Shown piece by piece: positions 1 to 9,256 of a stretch of DNA of 64,000 nucleotides (its first letter is position 1; every line of letters begins with the position of its first letter). The position numbers were made by a program, and so were the translations under genes. The stretch is from Streptomyces sp. NBC_01485 (lineage in GTDB: Bacteria > Actinomycetota > Actinomycetes > Streptomycetales > Streptomycetaceae), in contig NZ_CP109435.1 in NCBI RefSeq assembly GCF_036227125.1, positions 8,122,001-8,186,000 of the forward strand, written 5' to 3'. Under the pieces are notes generated by a model. That model saw nothing but the letters and a program-made list of their open reading frames with translations. It searched no databases and was not told the origin of the DNA.

Positions 1-195
1 GAGAACTTCTCCGAGGAGGAGTTCGCCGCCCGTGCCGCCCTGATCGAGGAGGCGGGCGGCCGGGAGTGGACCGCCGGGGAGGCCCGCCGTCAGCACACCG
101 TCGCCCTCGACGCCCTGAACGCCGTCGACATGCCCGAGCAGGTGCGGGCCCGGTTCACGGCGCTCGCCGACTTCGTCGTCGTACGAAAGAGATGA
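1..195 (+). CDS. Polyprenyl diphosphate synthase, C-terminal 64 residues (partial)
   Basis: The open frame enters at base 1 and ends at the TGA at 193-195. The visible tail is mostly helical, with RRQHTVALDALNAVDMPEQV and a closing LADFVVVRKR. Polyprenyl (farnesyl/geranylgeranyl-type) synthases in actinobacteria end in this way with a basic residue pair, and the gene upstream of squalene-hopene cyclase in Streptomyces hopanoid operons encodes such a synthase. The DDxxD motifs lie outside the window, so identity rests on position and the C-terminal pattern. It would supply allylic diphosphate for squalene. It is separated from shc by 118 nt. Confidence 0.65.
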   Translation, partial: ENFSEEEFAARAALIEEAGGREWTAGEARRQHTVALDALNAVDMPEQVRARFTALADFVVVRKR

Positions 196-313
196 TCACT
201 ATCGGTCGAATAGCCCTCGCGTAGTCGCCGGCCGGTGTGCGAGGAGACAGAGCACCGGCCGACGGCGGACCCACAGCAGAAGCACGCCATGCACACTGCA
301 CGAAGGGGAAGCC

Positions 314-2335
314 ATGACAGCGACGACCGACGGAAGCACCGGGGCCCTGCCGCCCCGCGCTGCCGCGGCCAGCGAAACCGACATCACCATCCCCGTGGCG
401 GCCGGGGGACAAGAAGCCGCCGTACGTGCGATGCAACGCGCCACCGACTTCCTGCTCGCCCGCCAGGACCCCGAGGGCTGGTGGAAGGGCGACCTCGAGA
501 CGAACGTCACCATGGACGCCGAGGATCTGCTGCTCCGTCAGTTCCTGGGCATCCGCGACGAGGCCACCACCCGGGCCGCCGCCCTCTTCGTCCGCGGCGA
601 GCAGCGCGAGGACGGCACCTGGGCCACCTTCTACGGCGGCCCGTCCGACCTCAACGCCACCATCGAGGCGTACGTCGCCCTGCGCCTGGCCGGCGACGCC
701 CCCGAGGCGCCCCACATGAGCCGGGCCGCCGCCTGGATCCGCGAGCAGGGAGGCATCGCCGCCGCCCGCGTCTTCACCCGGATCTGGCTGGCCCTGTTCG
801 GCTGGTGGAAGTGGGAGGACCTGCCCGAACTCCCGCCGGAACTCCTTTACTTCCCTAAATGGTTCCCGCTGAGCATCTACAACTTCGGCTGCTGGGCCCG
901 GCAGACGATCGTGCCGCTCACCGTCGTCTCGGCGAAGCGCCCGGTGCGCCCGGCGCCGTTCCCGCTGGACGAGCTGCACACCGACCCGGCCCACCCCAAC
1001 CCGCCCAAACCCCTTGCGCCGGTGAACAGTTGGGAGGGGCTCTTCCAGCGGCTCGACAAGGTGGTGCGCGGCTACCGGCCGGTCGCGGTGCGCAGGCTGC
1101 GCAAGGCGGCCCTGAACTCCGCCGCCCGCTGGATCATCGAACGCCAGGAGAACGACGGCTGCTGGGGCGGGATCCAGCCGCCCGCCGTGTACTCGGTCAT
1201 CGCCCTCCACCTGCTCGGCTACGACCTCGAACACCCGGTGATGCGGGCCGGGTTGGCGTCGTTCGACCGCTACGCCGTGTGGCGCGAGGACGGCGCCCGG
1301 ATGATCGAGGCCTGCCAGTCGCCGGTGTGGGACACCTGCCTGGCGACCATCGCGCTCGCCGACGCGGGACTCCCCGCCGACCATCCGCAACTGGTCAAGG
1401 CCGCCGACTGGATGCTCGGCGAACAGGTGACGCGGCCCGGCGACTGGTCGGTGCGCAGGCCCCAACTCCCGCCAGGGGGTTGGGCGTTCGAGTTCCACAA
1501 CGACAACTACCCCGACATCGACGACACCGCCGAGGTCGTCCTCGCGCTGCGCCGGGTCAAGCACCACGACCCGCAGCGGATGGACCGGGCCGTCGCGCGC
1601 GGGGTGCGCTGGAACCTCGGCATGCAGTCGAAGAACGGGGCCTGGGGCGCCTTCGACGTCGACAACACCAGCAGGTTCCCCAACCGGATGCCGTTCTGCG
1701 ACTTCGGCGAGGTCATCGACCCGCCGTCCGCCGACGTCACCGCGCACGTCGTCGAGATGCTGGCGGTCGAAGGACTCTCGCACGACCCGCGCACCCGGCG
1801 TGGCATCGAGTGGCTGCTCGCCGAACAGGAGCCGGAGGGCTCGTGGTTCGGGCGCTGGGGCGTCAACTACGTCTACGGAACAGGGTCGGTGGTGCCCGCC
1901 CTCACCGCGGCCGGCCTGCCCGCCCGGCACCCCGCGATCCGGCGGGCGGTGAACTGGCTGGAGCGGGTGCAGAACGACGACGGCGGCTGGGGCGAGGACC
2001 TGCGCTCCTACGAGGACCCCGTCCGCTTCAGCGCCCGGGGTCCCTCGACGGCCTCCCAGACGGCGTGGGCGCTGATGGCCCTGCTGGCGGCGGGGGAGAG
2101 GGACTCCAAGGCCGTCGAGCGGGGCGTCGCGTGGCTGGCGCAGACCCAGCGGGAGGACGGCTCCTGGGACGAGCCCTACTTCACCGGCACCGGCTTCCCG
2201 TGGGACTTCTCGATCAACTACCACCTCTACCGGCAGGTCTTCCCGCTGACCGCACTCGGCCGGTACGTCCACGGCGAGCCGTTCGGCAAGCTGCCCGGCG
2301 CGCAGCCGGCCGCCGCCGAGGCCGAGGGGAGCTGA
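314..2335 (+). CDS. shc: Squalene-hopene cyclase
   Basis: This enzyme converts squalene to hopene and hopanol, the first committed hopanoid step; it is a monotopic membrane protein. The 673-aa length suits the family. The catalytic acid motif D-I-D-D lies at residues 401-404 (within YPDIDDTAEV). At least six QW repeats are visible, for example QDPEGWW near residue 53, QENDGCWGG near 278, QSKNGAWGAF near 438, QEPEGSW near 507, QNDDGGWG near 554 and QREDGSWDE near 613. The ATG at 314 follows a GAAGGGGA ribosome site. The next gene starts 1 nt after the stop, so it is co-translated with hpnG. Confidence is high because the DxDD and QW motifs co-occur with hpnG/hpnH/hpnO neighbours. Confidence 0.97.
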   Translation: MTATTDGSTGALPPRAAAASETDITIPVAAGGQEAAVRAMQRATDFLLARQDPEGWWKGDLETNVTMDAEDLLLRQFLGIRDEATTRAAALFVRGEQREDGTWATFYGGPSDLNATIEAYVALRLAGDAPEAPHMSRAAAWIREQGGIAAARVFTRIWLALFGWWKWEDLPELPPELLYFPKWFPLSIYNFGCWARQTIVPLTVVSAKRPVRPAPFPLDELHTDPAHPNPPKPLAPVNSWEGLFQRLDKVVRGYRPVAVRRLRKAALNSAARWIIERQENDGCWGGIQPPAVYSVIALHLLGYDLEHPVMRAGLASFDRYAVWREDGARMIEACQSPVWDTCLATIALADAGLPADHPQLVKAADWMLGEQVTRPGDWSVRRPQLPPGGWAFEFHNDNYPDIDDTAEVVLALRRVKHHDPQRMDRAVARGVRWNLGMQSKNGAWGAFDVDNTSRFPNRMPFCDFGEVIDPPSADVTAHVVEMLAVEGLSHDPRTRRGIEWLLAEQEPEGSWFGRWGVNYVYGTGSVVPALTAAGLPARHPAIRRAVNWLERVQNDDGGWGEDLRSYEDPVRFSARGPSTASQTAWALMALLAAGERDSKAVERGVAWLAQTQREDGSWDEPYFTGTGFPWDFSINYHLYRQVFPLTALGRYVHGEPFGKLPGAQPAAAEAEGS

Positions 2336-2336
2336 C

Positions 2337-2978
2337 TTGAGCACACAGCCCGTCCCCGCCCCGCTGCTGATCGCCTGCGCGCTCGGCATCGAGCACCTCG
2401 CCCTGCGCATGGGAGACCGCAGCGGCGCCGACGGGCCGGTCACCGTCCTGCGCACGGGCATGGGGCCCAAGGCGGCGGAGCGTTCCGTCACCCGGGTCCT
2501 GGCCGACCCGGTGCTCGGCGGGGCCGCCGTGCTCGCCACGGGGTTCTGCGCCGGGCTCGCCCCCGGCATGCACCCCGGTGACCTGGTCGTCGCCGAGGAG
2601 ACCCGCGACCCGCGCGGCAGTGTCCCCTGCGTCGGCACCGAACTGCTCGTCAAGGAGCTCGTGCGCACCCTGCCCGGGCGCACCGTCCACACCGGCCCCC
2701 TCACCGGCTCCGACCACGTCGTACGCGGTCACGAACGGGCCGATCTGCTCGCGACCGGCGCAATCGCGGTCGACATGGAGTCGGCGGCCACGCTCCTGAG
2801 CGCCGTGCGCGCGGATGTGCGCCCGGTTGCGGCCGTCCGGGTGGTCGTGGACGCTCCAGAACATGAACTCGTCCGGATCGGCACGGTGCGCGGTGGAATA
2901 TCAGCTTTCCGCGTTCTTCGCTCCGTCCTGCCTGCTTTTTTCGAATGGCACCGTAATGTTCTGCTCCCCCGGAGGTGA
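2337..2978 (+). CDS. hpnG: HpnG-type hopanoid nucleosidase/phosphorylase
   Basis: A 213-aa protein of the purine nucleoside phosphorylase superfamily. It shows the early glycine-rich MGPKAAERSV, the central GFCAGLAPGMHPGDLVVAEE and the VDMESAA motif near residue 149 that contacts the ribose. In hopanoid pathways HpnG removes adenine from adenosylhopane to give phosphoribosylhopane/ribosylhopane. The start is a TTG one base after the shc stop; no better in-frame start with homology is visible, so translational coupling is likely. It lies between shc and hpnH, which fixes the pathway role. General MTA/SAH-nucleosidase activity is the alternative and less likely. Confidence 0.85.
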   Translation: MSTQPVPAPLLIACALGIEHLALRMGDRSGADGPVTVLRTGMGPKAAERSVTRVLADPVLGGAAVLATGFCAGLAPGMHPGDLVVAEETRDPRGSVPCVGTELLVKELVRTLPGRTVHTGPLTGSDHVVRGHERADLLATGAIAVDMESAATLLSAVRADVRPVAAVRVVVDAPEHELVRIGTVRGGISAFRVLRSVLPAFFEWHRNVLLPRR

Positions 2979-2983
2979 GCCAC

Positions 2984-4006
2984 ATGGCCATGCCGCTGCG
3001 CCAGTCCATCAAGGTCGCTACATACCTGGCCGAACAGAAGCTCCGTAAGCGGGACAAGTTCCCGCTCATCGTCGAGCTGGAACCCCTCTTCGCCTGCAAC
3101 CTCAAGTGCGAGGGCTGCGGCAAGATCCAGCATCCGGCCGGCGTGCTCAAGCAGCGCATGCCGGTCGCCCAGGCCGTCGGAGCGGTCCTGGAGTCCGGCG
3201 CGCCGATGGTGTCCATCGCGGGCGGCGAGCCCCTGATGCACCCTCAGATCGACGAGATCGCACGGCAGTTGGTGGCCAAGAAGAAGTACGTCTTCCTCTG
3301 CACCAACGCCATGCTGCTGCGCAAGAAGATGGACAAGTTCACGCCCTCCCCGTACTTCGCGTTCGCCGTGCACATCGACGGGCTGCGCGAGCGGCACGAC
3401 GAGTCGGTGGCGAAGGAAGGCGTGTTCGACGAGGCCGTGGCGGCCATCAAGGAGGCCAAGCGGCGCGGCTTCCGGGTCACCACCAACTCGACGTTCTTCA
3501 ACACCGACACCCCGCAGACCATCATCGAGGTCCTCAACTTCCTCAACGACGACCTGCACGTAGACGAGATGATGATCTCGCCCGCCTACGCCTACGAGAA
3601 GGCACCCGACCAGGAGCACTTCCTCGGCGTCACGCAGACCCGCGAGCTGTTCAAGAAGGCCTTCGCGGGCGGCAACCGGCGCCGCTGGCGGCTCAACCAC
3701 TCCCCGCTCTTCCTGGACTTCCTGGAGGGCAAGGTCGACTTCCCGTGCACCGCGTGGGCGATCCCGAACTACTCGCTCTTCGGCTGGCAGCGGCCCTGCT
3801 ACCTGATGAGCGACGGGTACGTGCCGACGTACCGCGAGCTGATCGAGGACACCGACTGGGACAAGTACGGCCGGGGCAAGGACCCGCGCTGCGCCAACTG
3901 CATGGCGCACTGCGGCTACGAGCCCACCGCCGTCCTCGCCACCATGGGCTCCCTCAAGGAGTCCCTGCGCGCCATGCGGGACACCGTCGCGGGAAACCGG
4001 GAGTGA
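2984..4006 (+). CDS. hpnH: Adenosyl-hopene transferase (radical SAM)
   Basis: HpnH adds a 5'-deoxyadenosyl group to hopene to make adenosylhopane, the entry to extended C35 hopanoids. The radical SAM CxxxCxxC motif is at Cys38-Cys42-Cys45 (ACNLKCEGCG), followed by the SAM-binding SIAGGEPLMHPQ. Later cysteines occur in CTAW, CYLM and in a CANCMAHC cluster near the C terminus. The 340-aa length fits. I chose the ATG at 2984 because a GGAGG lies 8 nt upstream; the GTG at 2975 would put the start inside that ribosome site. The start region follows directly on the hpnG stop at 2978. Confidence 0.95.
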   Translation: MAMPLRQSIKVATYLAEQKLRKRDKFPLIVELEPLFACNLKCEGCGKIQHPAGVLKQRMPVAQAVGAVLESGAPMVSIAGGEPLMHPQIDEIARQLVAKKKYVFLCTNAMLLRKKMDKFTPSPYFAFAVHIDGLRERHDESVAKEGVFDEAVAAIKEAKRRGFRVTTNSTFFNTDTPQTIIEVLNFLNDDLHVDEMMISPAYAYEKAPDQEHFLGVTQTRELFKKAFAGGNRRRWRLNHSPLFLDFLEGKVDFPCTAWAIPNYSLFGWQRPCYLMSDGYVPTYRELIEDTDWDKYGRGKDPRCANCMAHCGYEPTAVLATMGSLKESLRAMRDTVAGNRE

Positions 4007-4010
4007 CGGG

Positions 4011-5168
4011 ATGACCGCCGTCTCTCTGGGCGTCCCCGGGATGCCGGTCCGGCCGGTGGCGTCGCGACGTGAGTCGCGGCGCATCCGGGTCGGCCCGGTG
4101 GCGGTCGGGGGCGGGGCCCCGGTGTCGGTGCAGTCGATGACGACGACGCGTACGTCGGACATCGGTGCGACCTTGCAGCAGATCGCGGAACTCACCGCGT
4201 CCGGCTGCCAGATCGTCCGGGTGGCCTGCCCGACGCAGGACGACGCGGACGCGCTGTCGACGATCGCCCGCAAGTCGCAGATCCCGGTGATCGCGGACAT
4301 CCACTTCCAGCCGAAGTACGTCTTCTCCGCGATCGAGGCGGGCTGCGCGGCGGTCCGCGTGAACCCCGGCAACATCAAGCAGTTCGACGACAAGGTCAAG
4401 GAGATCGCCAGGGCGGCGAAGGACCACGGCACGCCGATCCGTATCGGCGTCAACGCCGGTTCGCTGGACCGCCGGTTGCTGCAGAAGTACGGCAAGGCCA
4501 CCCCCGAGGCGCTCGTGGAGAGCGCCCTGTGGGAGGCGTCCCTCTTCGAGGAGTACGGGTTCCGGGACATCAAGATCTCCGTGAAGCACAACGACCCGGT
4601 GATCATGATCGAGGCGTACCGGCAGCTCGCCGCCCAGAGCGACTACCCGCTGCACCTGGGCGTCACGGAGGCGGGCCCGGCGTTCCAGGGCACGATCAAG
4701 TCGGCGGTGGCCTTCGGCGCGCTGCTCGGCCAGGGCATCGGCGACACGATCCGGGTGTCGCTGAGCGCGCCGCCGGTCGAGGAGGTCAAGGTCGGCCTCC
4801 AGATCCTGGAGTCCCTGAACCTCAAGCAGCGGCGGCTGGAGATCGTCTCCTGCCCGTCCTGCGGCCGTGCCCAGGTCGACGTGTACAAGCTGGCCGACGA
4901 GGTCACGGCGGGCCTGGACGGCATGCAGGTCCCGTTGCGCGTCGCGGTCATGGGGTGTGTGGTCAACGGTCCCGGTGAGGCGCGGGAGGCGGACCTCGGC
5001 GTCGCCTCCGGCAACGGCAAGGGGCAGATCTTCGTGAAGGGCGAGGTCATCAAGACCGTCCCCGAGTCGAAGATCGTGGAGACCCTCATCGAGGAGGCGC
5101 TGAAGATCGCCGAGCAGATGGAACAGGACGGCGTCGGGTCGGGGGAGCCGGCCGTCACCGTGAGCTGA
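4011..5168 (+). CDS. ispG: 4-hydroxy-3-methylbut-2-enyl diphosphate synthase (MEP pathway)
   Basis: A 385-aa [4Fe-4S] enzyme converting MEcPP to HMBPP, the penultimate MEP step. Visible signatures are SVQSMTTTRTSD near the N terminus, VADIHFQPKY, VRVNPGNIK, the iron-sulfur cysteines of SCPSCGR (near residues 281-284) and MGCVVNGPGEA (near 316). It starts 4 nt after the hpnH stop, with the ribosome site formed by the end of hpnH. Streptomyces usually carries another ispG copy elsewhere; this copy sits inside the hopanoid operon next to dxs and most likely raises isoprenoid flux when hopanoids are made. Confidence 0.96.
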   Translation: MTAVSLGVPGMPVRPVASRRESRRIRVGPVAVGGGAPVSVQSMTTTRTSDIGATLQQIAELTASGCQIVRVACPTQDDADALSTIARKSQIPVIADIHFQPKYVFSAIEAGCAAVRVNPGNIKQFDDKVKEIARAAKDHGTPIRIGVNAGSLDRRLLQKYGKATPEALVESALWEASLFEEYGFRDIKISVKHNDPVIMIEAYRQLAAQSDYPLHLGVTEAGPAFQGTIKSAVAFGALLGQGIGDTIRVSLSAPPVEEVKVGLQILESLNLKQRRLEIVSCPSCGRAQVDVYKLADEVTAGLDGMQVPLRVAVMGCVVNGPGEAREADLGVASGNGKGQIFVKGEVIKTVPESKIVETLIEEALKIAEQMEQDGVGSGEPAVTVS

Positions 5169-5194
5169 ACAGCACGGACCGAAGGGGGCCCGAC

Positions 5195-7117
5195 GTGACG
5201 ATCCTGGAGAACATCCGGCAACCACGCGACCTGAAGGCGCTGTCCGAGGCGGAACTCGGTGAACTGTCCGAAGAGATAAGGGAGTTCCTGGTCCAGGCGG
5301 TCGCCAGGACCGGCGGGCATCTCGGGCCCAACCTGGGCGTGGTGGAACTGGCCGTCGCCCTGCACCGGGTGTTCGAGTCACCGGTCGACCGCATCCTGTG
5401 GGACACCGGCCACCAGAGCTATGTGCACAAGCTTCTGACGGGTCGTCAGGATTTCTCCAAGCTGCGCGGCAAGGGCGGCCTGTCCGGCTATCCCTCCCGT
5501 GAGGAGTCCGAGCACGACGTCATCGAGAACAGCCACGCCTCCACCGCGCTCGGCTGGGCCGACGGCCTCGCCAAGGCCCGCCAGGTGCAGGGCGAGAAGG
5601 GCCACGTCGTCGCGGTCATCGGCGACGGGGCGCTCACCGGCGGCATGGCCTGGGAGGCGTTGAACAACATCGCGGCCGCCAAGGACCGGCCGCTGATCAT
5701 CGTCGTCAACGACAACGAGCGCTCGTACGCGCCGACCATCGGCGGTCTCGCCAACCACCTGGCGACCCTGCGCACGACCGACGGCTACGAGAAGGTGCTG
5801 GCCTGGGGGAAGGACGTCCTGCTGCGCACCCCGGTCATCGGTCACACGCTCTACGAGTCGCTGCACGGGGCGAAGAAGGGCTTCAAGGACGCGTTCGCGC
5901 CGCAGGGCATGTTCGAGGATCTGGGGCTGAAGTACGTCGGCCCGATCGACGGGCACGACGTCAAGGCCGTCGAGTCCGCGCTGCGGCGCGCCAAGCGCTT
6001 CCACGGGCCGGTGCTGGTCCACTGCCTCACCGAGAAGGGGCGGGGTTACGAGCCCGCGCTCGCGCACGAGGAGGACCACTTCCACACCGTCGGCGTGATG
6101 GACCCGCTGACCTGCGTGCCGCTCGCGCCGGCCGGCGGGCCGTCCTGGACGTCCGTGTTCGGCGACGAGATCGTGGCGATCGGCGAGGAACGGGACGACG
6201 TCGTGGCGATCACGGCGGCCATGCTGCACCCGGTGGGCCTGGGCAGGTTCGCCGAGCGCTTCCCGGACCGGGTGTGGGACGTCGGCATCGCCGAGCAGCA
6301 CGCGGCCGTGAGCGCGGCCGGCCTGGCGGCCGGGGGCCTGCACCCGGTCGTCGCCGTCTACGCCACCTTCCTCAACCGGGCCTTCGACCAGTTGCTGATG
6401 GACGTGGCCCTGCACCGCTGCGGGGTGACGTTCGTGCTGGACCGGGCCGGGGTCACCGGCGTCGACGGCGCGTCCCACAACGGCATGTGGGACATGTCCG
6501 TGCTCCAGGTCGTCCCCGGACTGCGCATCGCGGCCCCGCGCGACGCCGGCCAACTGCGCGCGCAGTTGCGGGAGGCCGTCGCGGTGGACGACGCGCCGAC
6601 CCTGGTCCGCTTCCCCAAGGAGTCGGTCGGGCCGGACATCCCGGCGGTCGGCCGGGTGGGCGGCATGGACGTGCTGCACCGGGGCGAGCGGCCGGACGTG
6701 CTTCTCGTCGCCGTCGGCGTGATGGCGCCGGTGTGCCTGCAGGCCGCCGAGCTGCTGGCCGCGCGGGGCGTCAACTGCACGGTCGTCGATCCCCGTTGGG
6801 TCAAACCCGTCGACCCGGCCCTGCCCGGCCTCGCCGCCGGGCATCGTCTGGTGGCCGTCGTCGAGGACAACAGCCGCGCCGCAGGAATCGGTTCGGCAGT
6901 CGCGCTGGCCCTGGGTGACGCCGAAGTCGACGTGCCCGTACGGCGGTTCGGGATTCCGGAGCAGTTCCTCGCGCACGCCAAGCGCGCCGAGGTGCTCGCC
7001 GACATCGGCCTCACGCCCGTCGAGGTCGCCGGCCGGATCAGCGCGAGCCTGGCCGTCCAGGACGTCACCTCCGCCGACGGACCCGTCGCCGGCCCAGTGA
7101 AGGAGAAGGCGCAATGA
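5195..7117 (+). CDS. dxs: 1-deoxy-D-xylulose-5-phosphate synthase
   Basis: A 640-aa thiamine-diphosphate enzyme condensing pyruvate and glyceraldehyde-3-phosphate, the first MEP step. It shows WDTGHQSYVHKLLTGR, the TPP/Mg motif GDGALTGGMAWEALNN near residue 150, the transketolase pyrimidine-domain AEQHAAVSAAGLA near 370, and DRAGVTGVDGASHNG near 420. The start is a GTG at 5195 after a GAAGGGGG site. It overlaps hpnO by 4 nt (ATGA). Together with ispG it places two MEP genes within the hopanoid transcript. Confidence 0.97.
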   Translation: MTILENIRQPRDLKALSEAELGELSEEIREFLVQAVARTGGHLGPNLGVVELAVALHRVFESPVDRILWDTGHQSYVHKLLTGRQDFSKLRGKGGLSGYPSREESEHDVIENSHASTALGWADGLAKARQVQGEKGHVVAVIGDGALTGGMAWEALNNIAAAKDRPLIIVVNDNERSYAPTIGGLANHLATLRTTDGYEKVLAWGKDVLLRTPVIGHTLYESLHGAKKGFKDAFAPQGMFEDLGLKYVGPIDGHDVKAVESALRRAKRFHGPVLVHCLTEKGRGYEPALAHEEDHFHTVGVMDPLTCVPLAPAGGPSWTSVFGDEIVAIGEERDDVVAITAAMLHPVGLGRFAERFPDRVWDVGIAEQHAAVSAAGLAAGGLHPVVAVYATFLNRAFDQLLMDVALHRCGVTFVLDRAGVTGVDGASHNGMWDMSVLQVVPGLRIAAPRDAGQLRAQLREAVAVDDAPTLVRFPKESVGPDIPAVGRVGGMDVLHRGERPDVLLVAVGVMAPVCLQAAELLAARGVNCTVVDPRWVKPVDPALPGLAAGHRLVAVVEDNSRAAGIGSAVALALGDAEVDVPVRRFGIPEQFLAHAKRAEVLADIGLTPVEVAGRISASLAVQDVTSADGPVAGPVKEKAQ

Positions 7118-8499
7118 CCACGGAGTTCGACCTCGGCGCCCTCCTGGCCGAGCGCGGCGCCGAACGCTACGAGCTGCACGGCAGGTACCTCAACCACCAA
7201 CTGCCGCGCATGCTGCACACCATCGGCTTCGACAAGGTCTACGAGCGCGGCGAGGGCGCGTACTTCTGGGACGCGGACGGCGACGACTACCTGGACATGC
7301 TCGCCGGGTTCGGCGTGATGGGCCTGGGCCGCCACCACCCCGTCGTCCGCAAGGCGCTGCACGACGTCCTCGACGCCGGCCTCGCCGACCTCACCCGCTT
7401 CGACTGCCAGCCGCTGCCCGGACTGCTGGCCGAGAAGCTGCTCGCGCACAGCCCGCACCTGGACCGGGTGTTCTTCGGCAACAGCGGCACCGAGGCGGTG
7501 GAGACCGCGCTGAAGTTCGCCCGGTACGCCACCGGCAGACCGAGGGTCCTGTACTGCGACCACGCCTTCCACGGGCTCACCACGGGCTCGCTGTCGGTGA
7601 ACGGCGAGTCGGGCTTCCGGGACGGGTTCGCGCCCCTGCTGCCCGACACGGCGGTCCCGCTCGGTGATCTCGACGCGCTGGCAAGGGAGTTGAAGAAGGG
7701 TGACGTCGCCGCCCTGATCGTCGAGCCGATCCAGGGCAAGGGCGTCCACGAGGCGCCGCCCGGCTATCTGCGCGCCGCCCAGGAGCTGCTGCACCGGCAC
7801 AAGGCGCTGCTCGTCGCGGACGAGGTGCAGACCGGCCTCGGCCGGACCGGCGACTTCTACGCCTACCAGCACGAGGAGGGCGTCGAACCGGACCTGGTGT
7901 GCGTGGCCAAGGCGCTGTCCGGCGGGTATGTGCCGGTCGGGGCCACGCTCGGCAAGGACTGGATCTTCAAGAAGGTCTACTCGTCGATGGACCGGGTGCT
8001 GGTGCACTCGGCGAGCTTCGGGTCCAACGCGCAGGCCATGGCGGCCGGGCTCGCGGTGCTGTCCGTCATGGAGAACGAGCAGATCGTGGCCAACGCCCGG
8101 GCGACGGGGGAGCAGTTGACGTCCCGGCTCGCCGCCCTGGTCGACAAGTACGAGCTGCTGGCCGATGTCCGGGGCCGGGGCCTGATGATCGGCATCGAGT
8201 TCGGAAGGCCCAAGTCGCTGAAGCTGCGCAGCCGTTGGGCCATGCTCCAGGCGGCGCGCAAGGGTCTGTTCGCGCAGATGGTGGTCGTGCCGCTGTTGCA
8301 GCGGCACCGGATCCTCACCCAGGTGTCCGGCGACCACCTGGAGGTGATCAAACTGATCCCGCCGCTGATCGTCGGCGAGCGGGAGGTGGACCGGTTCCTG
8401 GACGCCTTCACCGCCGTCATGGACGAAGCGCATAGCGGCGGCGGGCTGATGTGGGACTTCGGCAAGACCCTGGTGAAGCAGGCGGTGGCCAACCGCTGA
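7114..8499 (+). CDS. hpnO: Class III aminotransferase, hopanoid HpnO
   Basis: A 461-aa PLP-dependent class III aminotransferase. The motifs are YLDMLAGFGVMGLGRHHP, FFGNSGTEAVETALK, VEPIQGKGVHEAPPGYL, DEVQTGLGRTG, and CVAKALSGGYVPVGA with the PLP lysine near residue 265. Acetylornithine aminotransferase is the closest general family, but being last in an shc-hpnG-hpnH operon and overlapping dxs points to HpnO, which aminates ribosylhopane-derived aldehyde to aminobacteriohopanetriol. The C-terminal third (AARKGLFAQMVVVPLLQRHRI onward) is characteristic of the longer HpnO-type proteins. Confidence 0.9.
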   Translation: MTTEFDLGALLAERGAERYELHGRYLNHQLPRMLHTIGFDKVYERGEGAYFWDADGDDYLDMLAGFGVMGLGRHHPVVRKALHDVLDAGLADLTRFDCQPLPGLLAEKLLAHSPHLDRVFFGNSGTEAVETALKFARYATGRPRVLYCDHAFHGLTTGSLSVNGESGFRDGFAPLLPDTAVPLGDLDALARELKKGDVAALIVEPIQGKGVHEAPPGYLRAAQELLHRHKALLVADEVQTGLGRTGDFYAYQHEEGVEPDLVCVAKALSGGYVPVGATLGKDWIFKKVYSSMDRVLVHSASFGSNAQAMAAGLAVLSVMENEQIVANARATGEQLTSRLAALVDKYELLADVRGRGLMIGIEFGRPKSLKLRSRWAMLQAARKGLFAQMVVVPLLQRHRILTQVSGDHLEVIKLIPPLIVGEREVDRFLDAFTAVMDEAHSGGGLMWDFGKTLVKQAVANR

Positions 8500-8530
8500 G
8501 CGGCCTCGGGCGGTCTCCGGGTGCCGGATC

Positions 8531-8588
8531 CGCCTCTGAGGAGTCTCCGGGATTTGCCTCTGAGGCAAGAAATTTGCCGTAGAGGCAA
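8531..8588. promoter_or_regulatory. Cluster of three palindromic operators upstream of the XRE-cupin gene
   Basis: A perfect 15-nt palindrome TTGCCTCTGAGGCAA lies at 8554-8568. A related copy with the same right half, TTGCCGTAGAGGCAA, lies at 8574-8588. A core-only copy CCTCTGAGG lies at 8533-8541. The centres are at 8537, 8561 and 8581, that is 24 and 20 bp apart, about two helical turns. They end 20 nt before the XRE-cupin start codon, so autoregulation by that protein is the natural reading (inference). Confidence 0.6.
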
Positions 8589-8608
8589 CTCGGGCGTGGA
8601 ATGGAGAC

Positions 8609-9256
8609 ATGAGCCCGCCCGAGTCGGAGTCCGATTCCGAGCCCTCGACGGAACACGCCGAGGCTCTTCCCGTCGTCGCCCCCCGACTGCGCGCCCTGCG
8701 CCGCCGGGCCGCCCTCACCCTGGAGGCCGCGGCCCGGGCCGCCGGGCTGTCGCCGGGGTACCTCTCCCGCCTGGAGACCGGGCAGCGCCAGCCCTCGCTG
8801 CCGATGCTGCTCGCCCTCGCCCGCGTCTACGGTACGACGGTCTCGGAGCTGCTCGGTGAGACGGGCGCCGACCGGGAGGCCGTCGTGCGCGCCGCCGACA
8901 TGGAACCCACCCGCGCGGGCGGCTGGACGTACTGGCAGGCCAGCGCCTCCGGGCGCGGGATACAGGCGCTGCGCGTCCATGTCCCGTTCGGCTCCCAGGG
9001 CGACGTCGTGCGGGTGCACCCCGGGGAGGAGTGGCTGCACGTCCTGCGGGGGCGGCTGCGGCTGCGCCTCGGGGACACCACCGACCTGCTCGGGCCCGGT
9101 GACAGCGCGCACTTCGACTCGCTGACCCCGCACCGCATCGCCGCGCAGGACGCCGACGGGGTCGAGCTGCTCTTCGTCCACACCCTGCTGCAGAGCCCCA
9201 CGGCCACGCTGTGCCTGGGCCCGACCACCCCTTCAGAGACCGGAGAGACGCCATGA
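8609..9256 (+). CDS. XRE-family regulator with C-terminal cupin domain
   Basis: A 215-aa protein. After a short acidic leader, an XRE helix-turn-helix spans about residues 22-80 (LRALRRRAALTLEAAARAAG, then LSPGYLSRLETGQRQPSLP). A cupin-2 fold follows at about 110-195 (HPGEEWLHVLRGRLRLRLGD, GPGDSAHFDSLTPHRI). Regulators of this build sense a small ligand in the cupin and control metabolism, amine or fatty-acid genes; the ligand here is unknown. It is translationally coupled (ATGA) to a 40-aa membrane protein and preceded by repeated palindromes. The final 15 residues are disordered-looking. Confidence 0.85.
   Translation: MSPPESESDSEPSTEHAEALPVVAPRLRALRRRAALTLEAAARAAGLSPGYLSRLETGQRQPSLPMLLALARVYGTTVSELLGETGADREAVVRAADMEPTRAGGWTYWQASASGRGIQALRVHVPFGSQGDVVRVHPGEEWLHVLRGRLRLRLGDTTDLLGPGDSAHFDSLTPHRIAAQDADGVELLFVHTLLQSPTATLCLGPTTPSETGETP

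Noticed and set aside
155..2704. 849-aa open frame on the minus strand opposite shc
   Set aside because: It is a shadow frame caused by high third-position GC; shc has all family motifs on the plus strand.
2975..2983. GTG start for HpnH at 2975
   Set aside because: It would use the GGAGG ribosome site as coding sequence; ATG 2984 has ideal spacing.
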